Assembly (NCBI GenBank): GCA_018268575.1
Contig: JAFDWF010000024.1
Coordinates: 1 to 36,765, forward strand
Direction: 5' to 3'
Length of the DNA stretch: 36,765 bases
Origin: Actinomycetota bacterium
GTDB taxonomy: Bacteria; Actinomycetota; Thermoleophilia; Solirubrobacterales; 70-9
The notes under the pieces are model-generated. The model was not told where the DNA came from. It worked only from the letters and a program-made list of their open reading frames with translations, and made no database searches. A program made the translations under genes and the position numbers. This document shows, piece by piece, positions 23,859-31,897 of this stretch (positions within the stretch are counted from its first letter, which is position 1; the number at the start of each line of letters is the position of its first letter).

Positions 23859-24178
23859 GCCGACCTACTCAGGGGAAACGAGCGGCTCCCGCGCTTGATT
23901 TCTCCAGGATCATCGTCTCGCAGCTGGCAGCGGCCGCCAGCCGACGCCGCTCTGGGCGAGCGACGGCCTTTCAAACGGATAGTGCTTCGATCCGCGGACC
24001 CTCACCTTTGCGGCGGCCACGGTGCAACATGCGGCCGGCAACCCGAGACGGGGATCAAGTAAGTAGTCCGCCGGTAGGCGAGCTGCGCAAGTGTCCGCCA
24101 CATCCGTTGGATTAGGCGCCCGAGCCATCACCAATAAAAGACAAGGGCGTCACCGGTCTACGCTGTGAGGCCACTCCA
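23859..24178. other. Gap without recognisable gene
   Basis: Short frames lack start signals and resemble nothing known. GTGAGG, ending eight bases before the ATG at 24179, is the next gene's ribosome site. I see no strong hairpin or repeat here. Confidence 0.4.
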
Positions 24179-24985
24179 ATGTGGACCCTGGACTTCGAAG
24201 AGGTAGCGCCGGTCCTCAAGGCCGTCGGGATGGCCGAGGCAAAGAGCGAGCCCCTCGATCTCCAGCGAGCATCCCGGGAGCTTGATGTGGACTTCGAGAC
24301 CCTCGGCCTGGTCTGGGAAGAAGCCGAGAAGATCGGCCTCATCGAATTCGGCGGCTATCCGCCGGGGAAGCCCGCGATCCTGACCCGCGCGGGGAGGCAG
24401 TATCTCGCTCAACGCGGCCGGGTCGGAGACCCATCCCTTTTCTTCCTCGCCGAGGTGATCGGCGACCTGAACGCACGGGATGCGCTCATGCGCGCCGGGA
24501 CGATCCTGGTCGACGAGTTCCGCACGGCAATGCCCGGAGGTTGGATGGTGGAGCACGCCGAAGAACTGGCCCCGCGGGCGTTCCGGACCGCCGTCGACGA
24601 GCGGCTCGCGATCGACCTCTTCGCCTCCTGCGTCGCATTGACCGCGCGCCTGTCCTCGGGCGACGCGGCCGGATGTCTGGCTGAGGAGATCGTCGCGGTC
24701 GAGCTCCTTCGGCGGGCGCGGTATTTGCTCGAGGAACGCCACGAGAACGGGGAGCTCGACAAAGGCGAGGCGGGCGCCGCAACGAACGCGCTACTGCAGC
24801 TCTTCGATCTCTTCGGCGATGACGACGTCCTCCTGATGTTCGAGATGGAGGAGCCGGCAGACGCCGCACTGGCCGGTCACTCCCCGATCAACCAGCGGCT
24901 GGGAACGGCAGACCAACGGCTCGAAGCCTGGTTCGAGCCGTTCACCCCTGCCGCCCCAACGGGACATCTCTCCGATCCGCCCTGA
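24179..24985 (+). CDS. Unknown protein with N-terminal winged-helix-like region
   Basis: 268 aa, ATG 24179 preceded by GTGAGG. Residues about 5-80 (LDFEEVAPVLKAVGMAEAKSEPLDLQRASRELDVDFETLGLVWEEAEKIGLIEFGGYPPGKPAILTRAGRQYL) read as a winged helix with a LTRAGRQYL closing element, common in MarR- or PadR-like and other wHTH proteins. The remaining ~190 residues are helical and acidic and show no motif I can name. The frame is intact, unlike the DNA to its left. It converges on the excisionase-like gene. A regulator of a mobile element is a reasonable inference. Confidence 0.6.
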   Translation: MWTLDFEEVAPVLKAVGMAEAKSEPLDLQRASRELDVDFETLGLVWEEAEKIGLIEFGGYPPGKPAILTRAGRQYLAQRGRVGDPSLFFLAEVIGDLNARDALMRAGTILVDEFRTAMPGGWMVEHAEELAPRAFRTAVDERLAIDLFASCVALTARLSSGDAAGCLAEEIVAVELLRRARYLLEERHENGELDKGEAGAATNALLQLFDLFGDDDVLLMFEMEEPADAALAGHSPINQRLGTADQRLEAWFEPFTPAAPTGHLSDPP

Positions 24986-25083
24986 CGGCGTCGAAGGTCT
25001 CGGTCTCCCTCGACCCCGACGCCCCGTCCGTTCCGAGCATTCGGTACCTGCGGCCACCGTCGTCCCTCGTCTCCGGGTCGCCA

Positions 25084-25350
25084 TCAGGTCCGCACACCAC
25101 CGCCGCGCCGCAGCCAGCCGTCCAGCTCGGAGCGATGCGCGATCAGGGCCGAGCCGTCGTGGTGGACCGGGATACGGTTCGCCGAGACGAGGGCGTAGAC
25201 CCTCGAGCGAGGGGAGTCGATATAGGCGGCGATCTTGTCGGCGCCTCGCAGCCATCCGTCCTCGTCGTTCTGGCGTCCGGCGAGAAGCTCGGCGGCACGC
25301 TGTGCGATCCGCTCCACCAACTCGTCGTCGATTTCGATCTGCAGTGACAT
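25084..25350 (-). CDS. Excisionase-like HTH protein
   Basis: 88 aa from ATG 25350 (MSLQIEID); the longer open frame upstream is not protein-like. After a short helix (ELVERIAQRAAELLAGR) comes the excisionase-family HTH: WLRGADKIAAYIDSPRSRVYALVSANRIPVHHDGSALIAHRSELDGWL. This matches the usual order: aromatic, helix, turn, recognition helix S-R-x-Y-x-L-V, wing R-I-P-V, then L-D-x-W-L. Proteins of this type act as recombination directionality factors or as small regulators in mobile elements. No tyrosine integrase lies beside it in this window; the partner could be beyond the right edge or lost. Confidence 0.72.
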   Translation of the reverse strand: MSLQIEIDDELVERIAQRAAELLAGRQNDEDGWLRGADKIAAYIDSPRSRVYALVSANRIPVHHDGSALIAHRSELDGWLRRGGGVRT

Positions 25351-25630
25351 CAAACCGCTCGCTCTTGGACAGGGTTGATGTGGTAGGCGAGGTCGAAGAA
25401 CGCGACGGCGGCAGTGGATGGCAGACCCGGGCCGGTAGAGCTCGGGGAGCCGCGGTCGGCAGGTGCGGATCGCCGCCCAACGGGAATTGCGGAGGGGCGG
25501 CGGACTGGGAAGAAAACCCGCCTGATCTTGAGTGTCGTCGGTCGCATCTCGGCCCTCGGATGGGTTGGTTTCTATGTCTTCCACATTCGTACGCCGTCGG
25601 GCGCCCCCACCCGTCCGCCAGGCGCTCCGA

Positions 25631-25750
25631 GGCGATGTCCGCCAGGGGCGGAAAGGCGTCCGGCAGGCCCGAAAAGGCGTCCGGCAGGTGTCCGTTTGGC
25701 CGCCTCTCGAGGCCGCACAGATCCGCGGATCAACCCCCAGACGGACACCT
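25631..25750. repeat. 21-bp tandem repeats plus nested inverted repeats
   Basis: AAAGGCGTCCGGCAGG occurs at 25652-25667 and 25673-25688; a degenerate copy starts at about 25631, all at 21-bp spacing. Overlapping the last copy is the arm AGGTGTCCGTTTGG (25686-25699), repeated inverted with one mismatch at 25737-25750. Between the arms is GATCCGCGGATC (25720-25731). Possible replication origin, transfer origin or integrase site. Confidence 0.5.
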
Positions 25751-25862
25751 CCGGCAGCCCTCGATCCCAGCCGCAGAGCCAGATGCCGGAAGAAAGAAAT
25801 CTCGGCCCCGACGAAGGCTGTTAGAGCTACAGGTACCCAGGCGAAGCCAGGCGGTCAGTTTC

Positions 25863-25890
25863 TTGACATCCCCAGGTGACGCCCTACTCT
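25863..25890 (+). promoter_or_regulatory. Candidate promoter for the right-hand gene array
   Basis: A perfect TTGACA (25863-25868), 16 bases and TACTCT (25885-25890). The next plus-strand gene starts at 26319, so the leader would be long (about 420 bases). No other promoter this good was seen upstream of the array. Confidence 0.35.
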
Positions 25891-26318
25891 CTGCACCCTC
25901 ATCTCTCAAGCCATTTCCCGGCAGTTCCCGCTCTCAGCGGCCCTCACATAGGCACTCGAACCAGAGTCCTCCAGCGATCGTCAAGACCAGCTTCTTGCGT
26001 CTTCTTCGATCCCTCGCCGTGCTCCACGCCATCTCCGTGAAGCTCCGCACCTAGGACCGCACCGAGCAGCAGGACCACAAGCCTCCTCACCCAGATCCAT
26101 CGATCGACGACCCCGAGCACGACCTCCGTCGAGCCCGGCGAGCGATCCCGAGGCAGGCGCCGCCGTGATCGGCGAAACGAGGAGAAGCGCCCTGCGGCGC
26201 GGACCGGCGGACCCCGCGAGTGGGCGGCCCGGCGGAGTGACCAAGAAAGGGAGGACCGCCGGACGCGGCCCTCCCCTGAAAATCAGCGGGGCTACCGACC
26301 CCGCGGAAAGGATCAGCG

Positions 26319-26552
26319 ATGTCTCATGCACACGCTGTCCCTGTACCGACCACGATAACCCATGGTGAGGTCCTCACCGAATCGCACGCGCACATGGTGG
26401 GCCGCCGCGAGGAAGCCCAGCGGGTCCTCGACCGCGAACTGAAAGCGGGGATGCCGCCGAAGTTCGCGTTGGCGATGGCCGGGCCCTTGATCAGGGCCGC
26501 CAACCGGGCGCGCATCAAGCACCTGGCCGAGCTCCCCTACGTCACCGCCTGA
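26319..26552 (+). CDS. Unknown small protein, first of the array
   Basis: 77 aa. AAAGGA lies eight bases before the ATG, and a hairpin GCGGGG/CCCCGC (26286-26304) stands immediately before it. The N-terminus is His-rich (MSHAHAVPVPTTITHGEVLTESHAH). A charged helical region follows (RREEAQRVLDRELKAGMPPKFALAMAGPLIRAANRARIKHLAELP). No family recognised. It opens a plus-strand series of small genes that extends to the end of the window. Confidence 0.6.
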   Translation: MSHAHAVPVPTTITHGEVLTESHAHMVGRREEAQRVLDRELKAGMPPKFALAMAGPLIRAANRARIKHLAELPYVTA

Positions 26553-26580
26553 GCCGGGCGCCGACCACACATCCACGCGA

Positions 26581-26644
26581 GGCCCCGTCCCGCGGGGCCC
26601 CACGACCTGCTCACCGCCGCTGTCGAGGAAGCGGCGGCGGTGAG
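26581..26644 (+). promoter_or_regulatory. Two hairpins between small genes
   Basis: A 7-bp stem (26581-26587/26593-26599) is followed by an 11-bp stem (26610-26620/26634-26644) with a 13-nt loop. The second ends immediately before the AGAGAGG ribosome site of the gene at 26658. Terminator for the preceding gene or a 5' leader structure. Confidence 0.55.
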
Positions 26645-26657
26645 AGAGAGGACCACC

Positions 26658-26882
26658 ATGAGCAGGGAAGCAAGTCGTATCCGTCGGATCATCTCCCGCC
26701 TCCGCGACCGCGAGGACATCGCCGAGATCGTGAAGATGGCGAGGCTCGAAGTCGCCAGGGGCGTCGTCTGCGGCGAAGTGCATCGCTATGACCGCGGCGT
26801 CGCGATCTATGAGGCCGCCAGGGAGGCACTCGGCAATGCGAGTGTCCGCGGTCAGCTGCCCCGCCATCCGCAGGCTGCCTGA
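26658..26882 (+). CDS. Unknown small basic helical protein
   Basis: 74 aa from ATG 26658, with a GAGAGAGGA site upstream. The sequence is rich in Arg and helical (SREASRIRRIISRLRDREDIAEIVKMARLEVARGVVCGEVHRYDRGVAIYEAAREALGNA), without a membrane segment. No family recognised; DNA or RNA binding would fit the charge, but nothing more can be said. A strong hairpin precedes the ribosome site. Confidence 0.55.
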   Translation: MSREASRIRRIISRLRDREDIAEIVKMARLEVARGVVCGEVHRYDRGVAIYEAAREALGNASVRGQLPRHPQAA

Positions 26883-27081
26883 CGGTACGGCGTCCCATCG
26901 CCGCCCACTGACCGGGCCGTAGGAGCCCGCCACTGAGGTCGGCGCGAGAAGCACCGGCGCATTGGGTGGAGCACGCCTCAAGGCGCCGATCAAACGAACC
27001 CCTGTGGGGAGGCCGGCCCATGCCCGCGTGCCGGCCGGCTTCTCCGCCCAACCTCGCGCATCCGCGCGAAGGAGGACACCG

Positions 27082-27285
27082 ATGACCGAGCACACGAACC
27101 CCGAGCCCCTCTGGTTCGGGATGGACGTCGACGCCGAGCTGGCCCGCTACGCGGAGGAGGATCGCGCCCGCGAGGTGACGGACACCCCGCAGACGGACCC
27201 CAGGCGCCTCCCCCGTCGGCGGGGCCTGCGCGCCCCGCTCTTCTCGCTGGGCCGGGGGGCGCCGCCGCCCCGGCTCGCGGCCTGA
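27082..27285 (+). CDS. Unknown small acidic protein
   Basis: 67 aa from ATG 27082, preceded by AAGGAGG. A hairpin (27011-27017/27030-27036) lies in the leader, and a small one (about 27055-27066) stands directly before the ribosome site. The N-terminal half is acidic (EPLWFGMDVDAELARYAEEDRAREV); the C-terminus is Arg/Pro-rich. Its stop overlaps the next start (TGATG). No family recognised. Confidence 0.5.
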   Translation: MTEHTNPEPLWFGMDVDAELARYAEEDRAREVTDTPQTDPRRLPRRRGLRAPLFSLGRGAPPPRLAA

Positions 27286-27749
27286 TGGCCGGGTTCGAGG
27301 TCGACGTCTCCCACGCCGCGATCTCCCGCGCGCTCGCCATCCTCGGCGAGCGCGCGGGGGCGGCCGAGGTGTCGGGCGCGCTCGGCTGCGCCTGGGAGCC
27401 CTTCGAGGCGCAGATGCGCCGGCGCATGCGTTGCCGCGCACGCGAGAATCGCACCGCCTACCTCTGCCTCGCCCGCGCGGGCGCCGAGAAGGTCCGCTTC
27501 CATCTCGAAGCGACCGGCGTCATCCCAAGGCGGCCGGATTTTCCCGGGCGTAGGCGAGGGGTGACGATCAGGGCGAGCGATCGCCGTCGTCGAGGCGGCC
27601 GCCCGCCGGGCGCCCGGCGGGCGGGCTCGCAGGTGTCGCACCGGACCGCCCGTCGACGGGCCCGGGAGATGGCGGCGCCCACGGTGATCACCGGGGATCC
27701 GTGCCGCCGCCGCGATGTCCCGCCCCGCGACCCGGAGGCGCGCCGATGA
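27285..27749 (+). CDS. Unknown protein with basic C-terminus
   Basis: 154 aa. The start ATG 27285 overlaps the preceding stop, and the stop overlaps the next start (ATGA), which supports the frame at both ends. The first ~85 residues look ordinary (FEVDVSHAAISRALAILGERAGAAEVSGALGCAWEPFEAQMRRRMRCRARENRTAYLCLARAGAEKVRFHLEATGV). The rest is Arg/Gly/Pro-rich and is encoded over a cluster of perfect palindromes (27599-27624 and 27648-27661). That DNA may act as a structural site rather than as essential protein sequence. No family recognised. Confidence 0.5.
   Translation: MAGFEVDVSHAAISRALAILGERAGAAEVSGALGCAWEPFEAQMRRRMRCRARENRTAYLCLARAGAEKVRFHLEATGVIPRRPDFPGRRRGVTIRASDRRRRGGRPPGARRAGSQVSHRTARRRAREMAAPTVITGDPCRRRDVPPRDPEARR
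27599..27661. repeat. Cluster of perfect palindromes inside a gene
   Basis: A 26-bp perfect palindrome without spacer (27599-27624) is followed 23 bases later by a 14-bp perfect palindrome, GCCCGTCGACGGGC (27648-27661). A GGCGA/TCGCC hairpin (27572-27585) precedes them. Almost entirely G and C, these would form stable cruciforms or hairpins. Confidence 0.75.
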
Positions 27750-28129
27750 CGACGCTCGCACGCATCCTCCGGGCCGTGACCCTGCGGCGGGTCCTCGGCG
27801 CGCTCCTGATCGGCGCCTTCGCCAGGGAGATCGTCGCCGCGCTCTCCTGGCTGGCCGACACCGGCCGGCAACTGAAGGACGTCGCCGCCCTGCGCGGGCC
27901 CGCGGTGGCGGGTCTGCGTTTCGCGCTCCAGGGGGCGCTGATCTACCTGGCACTCCGAGCGGTCGCGGCGGCACTCGACCGGCGCCACGTCCGACCGATG
28001 CGCGGACTCGACGTGGGACCGGCAGACGAGCACGAGACAGCGACCGCCTTCGAGGGTGGAGGCCCGGCCGCGGACGGCCGGTCGCGGGAAGGAGGACGCG
28101 ATGGCGACGGTCCCGACGAGGACCAATAG
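27746..28129 (+). CDS. Small membrane protein
   Basis: 127 aa from ATG 27746, which overlaps the preceding stop. Two moderately hydrophobic segments, at about residues 12-31 (RRVLGALLIGAFAREIVAAL) and 50-72 (AVAGLRFALQGALIYLALRAVAA), suggest membrane association. The C-terminal ~50 residues are acidic and Gly-rich (ATAFEGGGPAADGRSREGGRDGDGPDEDQ) and probably disordered. No family recognised. It overlaps the leader of the next gene, whose ribosome site lies within its final codons. Confidence 0.5.
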   Translation: MTTLARILRAVTLRRVLGALLIGAFAREIVAALSWLADTGRQLKDVAALRGPAVAGLRFALQGALIYLALRAVAAALDRRHVRPMRGLDVGPADEHETATAFEGGGPAADGRSREGGRDGDGPDEDQ

Positions 28130-28976
28130 GGCAGAAGGGGACGTCGCGACGGTCGTCGATCAGACTGGGGGTGGCGCGGAGGCTCCCGTGGGCGTGCAGG
28201 GGGCGAGCGCGATGGCCGAGCGATGCGAGACTCCCGGTGCGGTGGCGATCGAGGGGATGTCCCTCGAACACCTGACGGCGGTCGGCGGGCCCCGATCGCC
28301 TCTGCCGCTCGCCGCGCTGCGGATCCGCGAGCGCGACCTGGTGATCTGCGACGGGGCCGGTCTCGTCCACTATCTCCTGCGGTTCGGCGCGGGGAGCGCC
28401 GGTTGGGAGCAGCGGACCCTCTCCTACCCGCCGCTGGCCGGGCTGCGGGCGATCCGCCGGCACCCGGACTGGCCCCGGTGGGCGAGACGGCTGTGCCTCG
28501 GCTCGCCGGAGGCCCGTTCCTGCCGGGTGGCGGTCGGAGTCGTCGCCGCAGAGGCCCGCGCGGCCGAGGAGGTGGGCGATCTCCACGACGGCGAGGGGTC
28601 CGTCCTGCGGCTCAGCGAGGCGGCGGCCGCGATCCTCCAAGGCTCGGGCAGGGAGGCGGCGAAGGCCGGGCGCCTCCTGATGGATGACGTCGATCGCGCC
28701 CGGCGACCGAGCCATGTGCCGCTCTTCCGTCTCCAGGCAGCCCTCGCCGAGGAGCTCGCGCTCGGTCACCTCCCGGCGGCGCTCTGTTCGCGCTCACCCG
28801 GGTTCAGCGACTGCGCCGACGAGAGCAAGGTGGTGAGCCTCCTCTGCCGCCGGCTCGGCCTGCAGGGCACGCGTGACAGCCACGGGCGCCTGCGCTACGC
28901 CCGCGTCGCCGGCGCCGAGGTGGCGACCCTGCTCTGTGAGGCGCTCGACCTGCCCCCCGGGCAGGTGGGACTGTGA
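28101..28976 (+). CDS. Unknown protein coupled to the primase
   Basis: 291 aa from ATG 28101, chosen because AAGGAGG lies seven bases before it and a hairpin (28064-28081, 7-bp stem, 4-nt loop) stands just ahead. It overlaps the end of the previous gene by 29 bases. The N-terminal ~50 residues look disordered; the middle (LRIRERDLVICDGAGLVHYLLRFGAGSAGWEQRTLSYPPLAGLRAIRRHPDWPRWARRLCLGSPEA) looks folded. Near the C-terminus, SKVVSLLCRRLGLQGTRDSHGRLRYARVAGAEVATLLCEALDL resembles a small HTH. Its stop overlaps the GTG start of the primase, so it may be a primase partner. Confidence 0.55.
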   Translation: MATVPTRTNRAEGDVATVVDQTGGGAEAPVGVQGASAMAERCETPGAVAIEGMSLEHLTAVGGPRSPLPLAALRIRERDLVICDGAGLVHYLLRFGAGSAGWEQRTLSYPPLAGLRAIRRHPDWPRWARRLCLGSPEARSCRVAVGVVAAEARAAEEVGDLHDGEGSVLRLSEAAAAILQGSGREAAKAGRLLMDDVDRARRPSHVPLFRLQAALAEELALGHLPAALCSRSPGFSDCADESKVVSLLCRRLGLQGTRDSHGRLRYARVAGAEVATLLCEALDLPPGQVGL

Positions 28977-30079
28977 GCGTGGCGAGCCCGCCGCGACCAG
29001 CTGCGGCGACCTCGGCTCTGGGGCGCCCGCCCGAGCCGGTCGCGATGCGCGACCGCCGAGGGCATCGGGTCGACCGGGTCCTCGCGGCCGACGCCCACGC
29101 GGCGCTCCTCACCGAGCTCCTCCACACCGGCCGCCCCGGCTTCGTCGAGGTCGCGGGCGCGCCGCGCCTGGCCGACGGAAGGCTCGGGTCCTTCCGCCGC
29201 AACGACCTCGGCAACTTCGTGCGCGCCGGTCGACGGGATGACTTCCTCGAGCGGGTGCGGGCGCTGCGCTCCGAGGAGCGCCGCGAAATCTATTTCACCC
29301 CCGCGACCCTGCGGGTGCCGGTCCCGGGCAACGACTCCGTCGACCGGGTGGCGGTCGCCTGGGTCGACATCGACGACGCCCGCCGGCTCGCGACGCTGCG
29401 CCGATTCGGCCACCGTCCACACGCGGTGGTCGCCTCGGGTTCGGGCGGCGCCCACGTCTATTGGCTCCTCTCCGAGGAGCTCCCCGGAGAGCGTTGCGAG
29501 GCACTCAACAGGATGCTGGCGGCGGCGCTCGGGGCCGATCCGGTGTCGGCGAACCGCGGCCGCTTCCTGCGGGTCCCCGGCACGCTGAACCAGAAGCCGA
29601 CCCGCAGGGGCCTCGCTCCGACCTGGTGCCGGGTGGTGATGTGCGATCTGGCCAGGGCGCCCTACCGCCCCGCCGCCCTCGCGGCCGGGCTGCGCGACCC
29701 CAGGGCTCCCCGCCCCGCGCAGCGGACCTACTCCCCGGAGCTCGGCTGGGGCGAGGAGCCCTGGCGCGCCCTTGAGGCGCGCGAGTATTACCGCGCGATC
29801 GTCGGCAGCGAGCCACGCCGCGACGGCAAGGTCCGCTGCCCGAGCGCCGACCATCTCGACCGCCATCCCTCCGCCCAGCTCTACCGAGGGGTGGGGAGGG
29901 GCTGGTACTGCTTCTCGTGCGGTGCCGGCGGCGGTGCCGTCGACCTGGTGGCCGCCCTGCGTGGCTACCCGACCGGGCCGGCGCTCCGCCGCGAGGAGTT
30001 CAGGGAGTGCATCGCCGAGCTGCGGCGGATCTTCGGCGTTGGCGATCCGGCCACCCGGAGCCGGGGGCGACACCGATGA
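28973..30079 (+). CDS. AEP-type primase with CHC2-like zinc finger
   Basis: A 368-aa replication primase, starting at GTG 28973 (GTGA overlap with the gene before). It has the RepB-primase-like archaeo-eukaryotic fold motifs: the metal-binding pair VDIDD (Asp132, Asp134), the SGSGGAHVYW motif (155-164) with His161, and RFLRVPGTLNQK (197-208), typical of plasmid and phage AEP primases. A zinc finger of the CHC2 kind follows: Cys289, His294, Cys313, Cys316 (RCPSADHLDRHPS to WYCFSCGAGGGAVDLV). In DnaG-type primases CHC2 lies at the N-terminus; here it follows the AEP core. The combination marks a self-replicating mobile element. It is upstream of, and overlaps, the SNase gene. Confidence 0.85.
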   Translation: MSVASPPRPAAATSALGRPPEPVAMRDRRGHRVDRVLAADAHAALLTELLHTGRPGFVEVAGAPRLADGRLGSFRRNDLGNFVRAGRRDDFLERVRALRSEERREIYFTPATLRVPVPGNDSVDRVAVAWVDIDDARRLATLRRFGHRPHAVVASGSGGAHVYWLLSEELPGERCEALNRMLAAALGADPVSANRGRFLRVPGTLNQKPTRRGLAPTWCRVVMCDLARAPYRPAALAAGLRDPRAPRPAQRTYSPELGWGEEPWRALEAREYYRAIVGSEPRRDGKVRCPSADHLDRHPSAQLYRGVGRGWYCFSCGAGGGAVDLVAALRGYPTGPALRREEFRECIAELRRIFGVGDPATRSRGRHR

Positions 30080-30686
30080 CCGGCTGCCCGTACCGTCTCG
30101 CGCTCCTTCGCGCCGCGGAGCGTCCGCCCGCGGCCCTGCTGGGCGCCTCCGTCCTCGTCATCCTCGCTCTGGCGATCCTCCCCCTGCTCGGCTGCTCGCC
30201 CCCGGCGAGGGGGGACCGGCGCGCCCCGTCCCGTGGCCGGATCGTCGCGGTCGCCGACGGCGACACGGTCGACGTGCGCCTCGACTCCGGCGCCACCCGC
30301 AGGGTGAGGCTGCTGGGCAGATTATCCCGGAGAAGTACGCGACCCGCTACGGCAGTCCCGATGAGTGCGGCAGCATCGCGGCCTCCGCGTTCATGGAACG
30401 GTTCGACGGGCGCCGCGTTCGCCTCGTCTCCGACCCTGGCCAGGACCCGGTCGACGCCTACGGGCGCCTGCTGCGCTACGTGCAGCTGCCCGGCGGCGAG
30501 GACCTCGGCGCCGCCGAGGTCGCCCGTGGCCTGGCGATGCCCTATGTCTTCGACACCCCGGCCGGCCGCTACGCGCACTACCGCTCGCTGGCCGAGGGCG
30601 CCCGCGCCGCGGATCGCGGGAGCTGGGGCCCGCCATGTGACGGGGATTTCCACTCCTCGGTGCCCGGGGTCCAGGACGGACTCTGA
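30076..30686 (+). pseudogene. SNase-like lipoprotein nuclease, frameshifted
   Basis: ATG 30076 overlaps the primase stop. The first frame gives a hydrophobic segment with lipobox LLGC (Cys40), then GRIVAVADGDTVDVRLDSGATRRVRLLG, the N-terminal part of staphylococcal-nuclease-like domains. After about 30318 the domain continues in another frame: PEKYATRYGSPDECG, MERFDGRRVRLVSD, DAYGRLLRYVQL, GLAMPYVF and a stop at 30686. Family catalytic residues (Arg in RLLG, Glu in PEK, Arg in YGR) are all present across the two frames. One base is missing near 30318-30325. Either this copy is inactivated or the base is a sequencing error. It would act outside the cytoplasm, attached to the membrane. Confidence 0.75.
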
Positions 30687-30745
30687 GCGCCGCGCGATCG
30701 GGTGTCCTGGCCCGCTTCCAACACGGACTGTGAAGGAGGATTCAG

Positions 30746-30781
30746 ATGGCCTATCGCATCTGCAGGAGGAGCGATGAGTAG
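30746..30781 (+). CDS. Possible 11-aa upstream peptide
   Basis: ATG 30746, with GAAGGAGG (30732-30739) seven bases before it, encodes MAYRICRRSDE and stops at 30781, overlapping the start of the next gene (30774). The next gene's own AGGAGG lies inside this frame. It may couple translation or be incidental. Confidence 0.3.
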   Translation: MAYRICRRSDE

Positions 30782-31412
30782 TGCCGCAGCGCGGTTCTCG
30801 CCCCGCTTCTGCCGGGCGGCGGCCGCCGAGCGCAGACGGCTCTCGGCCCGGCTTGAGGGGGCGAAGGCGAAGGCCCGTGGGCGAAAGGGCGAGCTCGCCG
30901 CTGCCGAGGCGGAGGTCGACGAGCTCGAGGCGCGCCTCGCCGCGCTCGGATCCCTGCTCGAGGGCACGGTGTCCGAGCCGCCAAGGCCGGCCGGACCGCG
31001 TGGCGCCCTGCGTGGCAAGGCGATCCGCGAGGTCGCGGTCGAGATCCTGGTGGACCGGCTTCCCGATGGCGGCCGGATCCATTACCGCAGCTGGCTGGCG
31101 GCCGTCGAAGCCGAGGCTGGCCCGGTCGCGGGCAAGCGCCCCGAGGCCGTCTTCCTCAACCAGGTCACCCGCCACCCACTGATCCGCGCGACCACGAGGC
31201 GCGGCTTCTACCAGCTCGACCCGGATGCCGCCGGGCGCCTCGCGGCGCGGGTCGCGGAGTTGCGCGGGGCGCTGGCGGGTGCGAGGGCGGAGGAGGCGTC
31301 GGGCGTCGGGGACCGGCCGCGGTCGAGATCGATCGCGTCCGAGCTCGGAACAGCCGAGCGGCGGCTCGCCGAGGCGCGGGCGCCCCTGACCAGAGGCGGG
31401 GACGGGCCATGA
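30774..31412 (+). CDS. Coiled-coil protein with winged-helix (HARE-HTH-like) domain
   Basis: 212 aa from ATG 30774, with AGGAGGAG before it. Residues about 12-70 form a charged coiled coil (AAERRRLSARLEGAKAKARGRKGELAAAEAEVDELEARLAAL). Residues about 80-145 (LRGKAIREVAVEILVDRLPDGGRIHYRSWLAAVEAEAGPVAGKRPEAVFLNQVTRHPLIRATTRRGFYQL) have the winged-helix pattern of HARE-HTH-like domains, ending in a Y-x-L wing strand. A second helical stretch closes the protein. I infer a DNA-binding, dimeric protein. The stop overlaps the next start (ATGA). Confidence 0.6.
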   Translation: MSSAAARFSPRFCRAAAAERRRLSARLEGAKAKARGRKGELAAAEAEVDELEARLAALGSLLEGTVSEPPRPAGPRGALRGKAIREVAVEILVDRLPDGGRIHYRSWLAAVEAEAGPVAGKRPEAVFLNQVTRHPLIRATTRRGFYQLDPDAAGRLAARVAELRGALAGARAEEASGVGDRPRSRSIASELGTAERRLAEARAPLTRGGDGP

Positions 31413-31639
31413 GGTTCGCGATCGGGAGGCGCTGGCGGATCCACGTCGAGGCGAACCTCTGGCCACTGCCGCGCCCTTACCTCACCAGCGGCTGGGAAGG
31501 CCGGACGATGTGGCTCGGGCTGGTGTTCGGGAACCACCACACCGACGATCCATTCTCGTTCGTCGTCCATCGCGATCTCTCGCAGTTCGAGTTCGACTTG
31601 CTCGTGCGAGCTCTCGTACGGGCGCCGGAACGTTCCTAA
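31409..31639 (+). CDS. Unknown small protein (76 aa)
   Basis: It starts at ATG 31409 within the stop of the preceding gene. The sequence is rich in aromatic residues and looks like a compact beta protein: RWRIHVEANLWPLPRPYLTSGWEGRTMWLGLVFGNHHTDDPFSFVVHRDLSQFEFDLLVRAL. The HxxxD and DDPF elements could bind metal, but no known motif is complete. No family recognised. Confidence 0.55.
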   Translation: MRFAIGRRWRIHVEANLWPLPRPYLTSGWEGRTMWLGLVFGNHHTDDPFSFVVHRDLSQFEFDLLVRALVRAPERS

Positions 31640-31897
31640 GGGGGCGAACGGCTCCGACGGGGCCCCAGGGAGCAGATCGCGCGCCGCGCGGCCCGGTGCC
31701 TCCCGTCTCAGGGCGAAATCGCCGCAGTTCCCGGCCCCGACGTCACGGGCGCCTCCCTTGGGGGGCCGCTCCGCATGAGTCCCCCGGAACCCCCGCCGGC
31801 GAGCCGCCTCGACGGGCCCCCGGCATCGAAATACCCCGCGGCGGCCGCCGCCGGGCACCAGACTATGCCCGCGGCTGCGGGCAGGAAGGAGGGCGCC
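31640..31897. promoter_or_regulatory. Intergenic leader with hairpin before 31898
   Basis: 258 bases without a convincing gene. The last part holds a hairpin TGCCCGC/GCGGGCA (31866-31872/31877-31883, 4-nt loop) that ends exactly where the GGAAGGAGGG ribosome site of the gene at 31898 begins. Confidence 0.55.

Larger units (their letters stand above)
25351..26318. other. Long intergenic region with repeats and a promoter
   Basis: No credible gene in 968 bases. It contains 21-bp-period repeats (25631-25688), a 14-bp inverted repeat with 37-base spacing (25686-25699/25737-25750), a perfect palindrome GATCCGCGGATC (25720-25731) and a strong promoter-like pair (25863-25890) facing the gene array to the right. 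Its end carries the hairpin and ribosome site of the gene at 26319. Confidence 0.5.

Noticed and set aside
25631..25690. CRISPR-like repeat
   Set aside because: Only two good copies at 21-bp period with 5-bp gaps; too short and too few for a CRISPR array, and no cas gene in the window.
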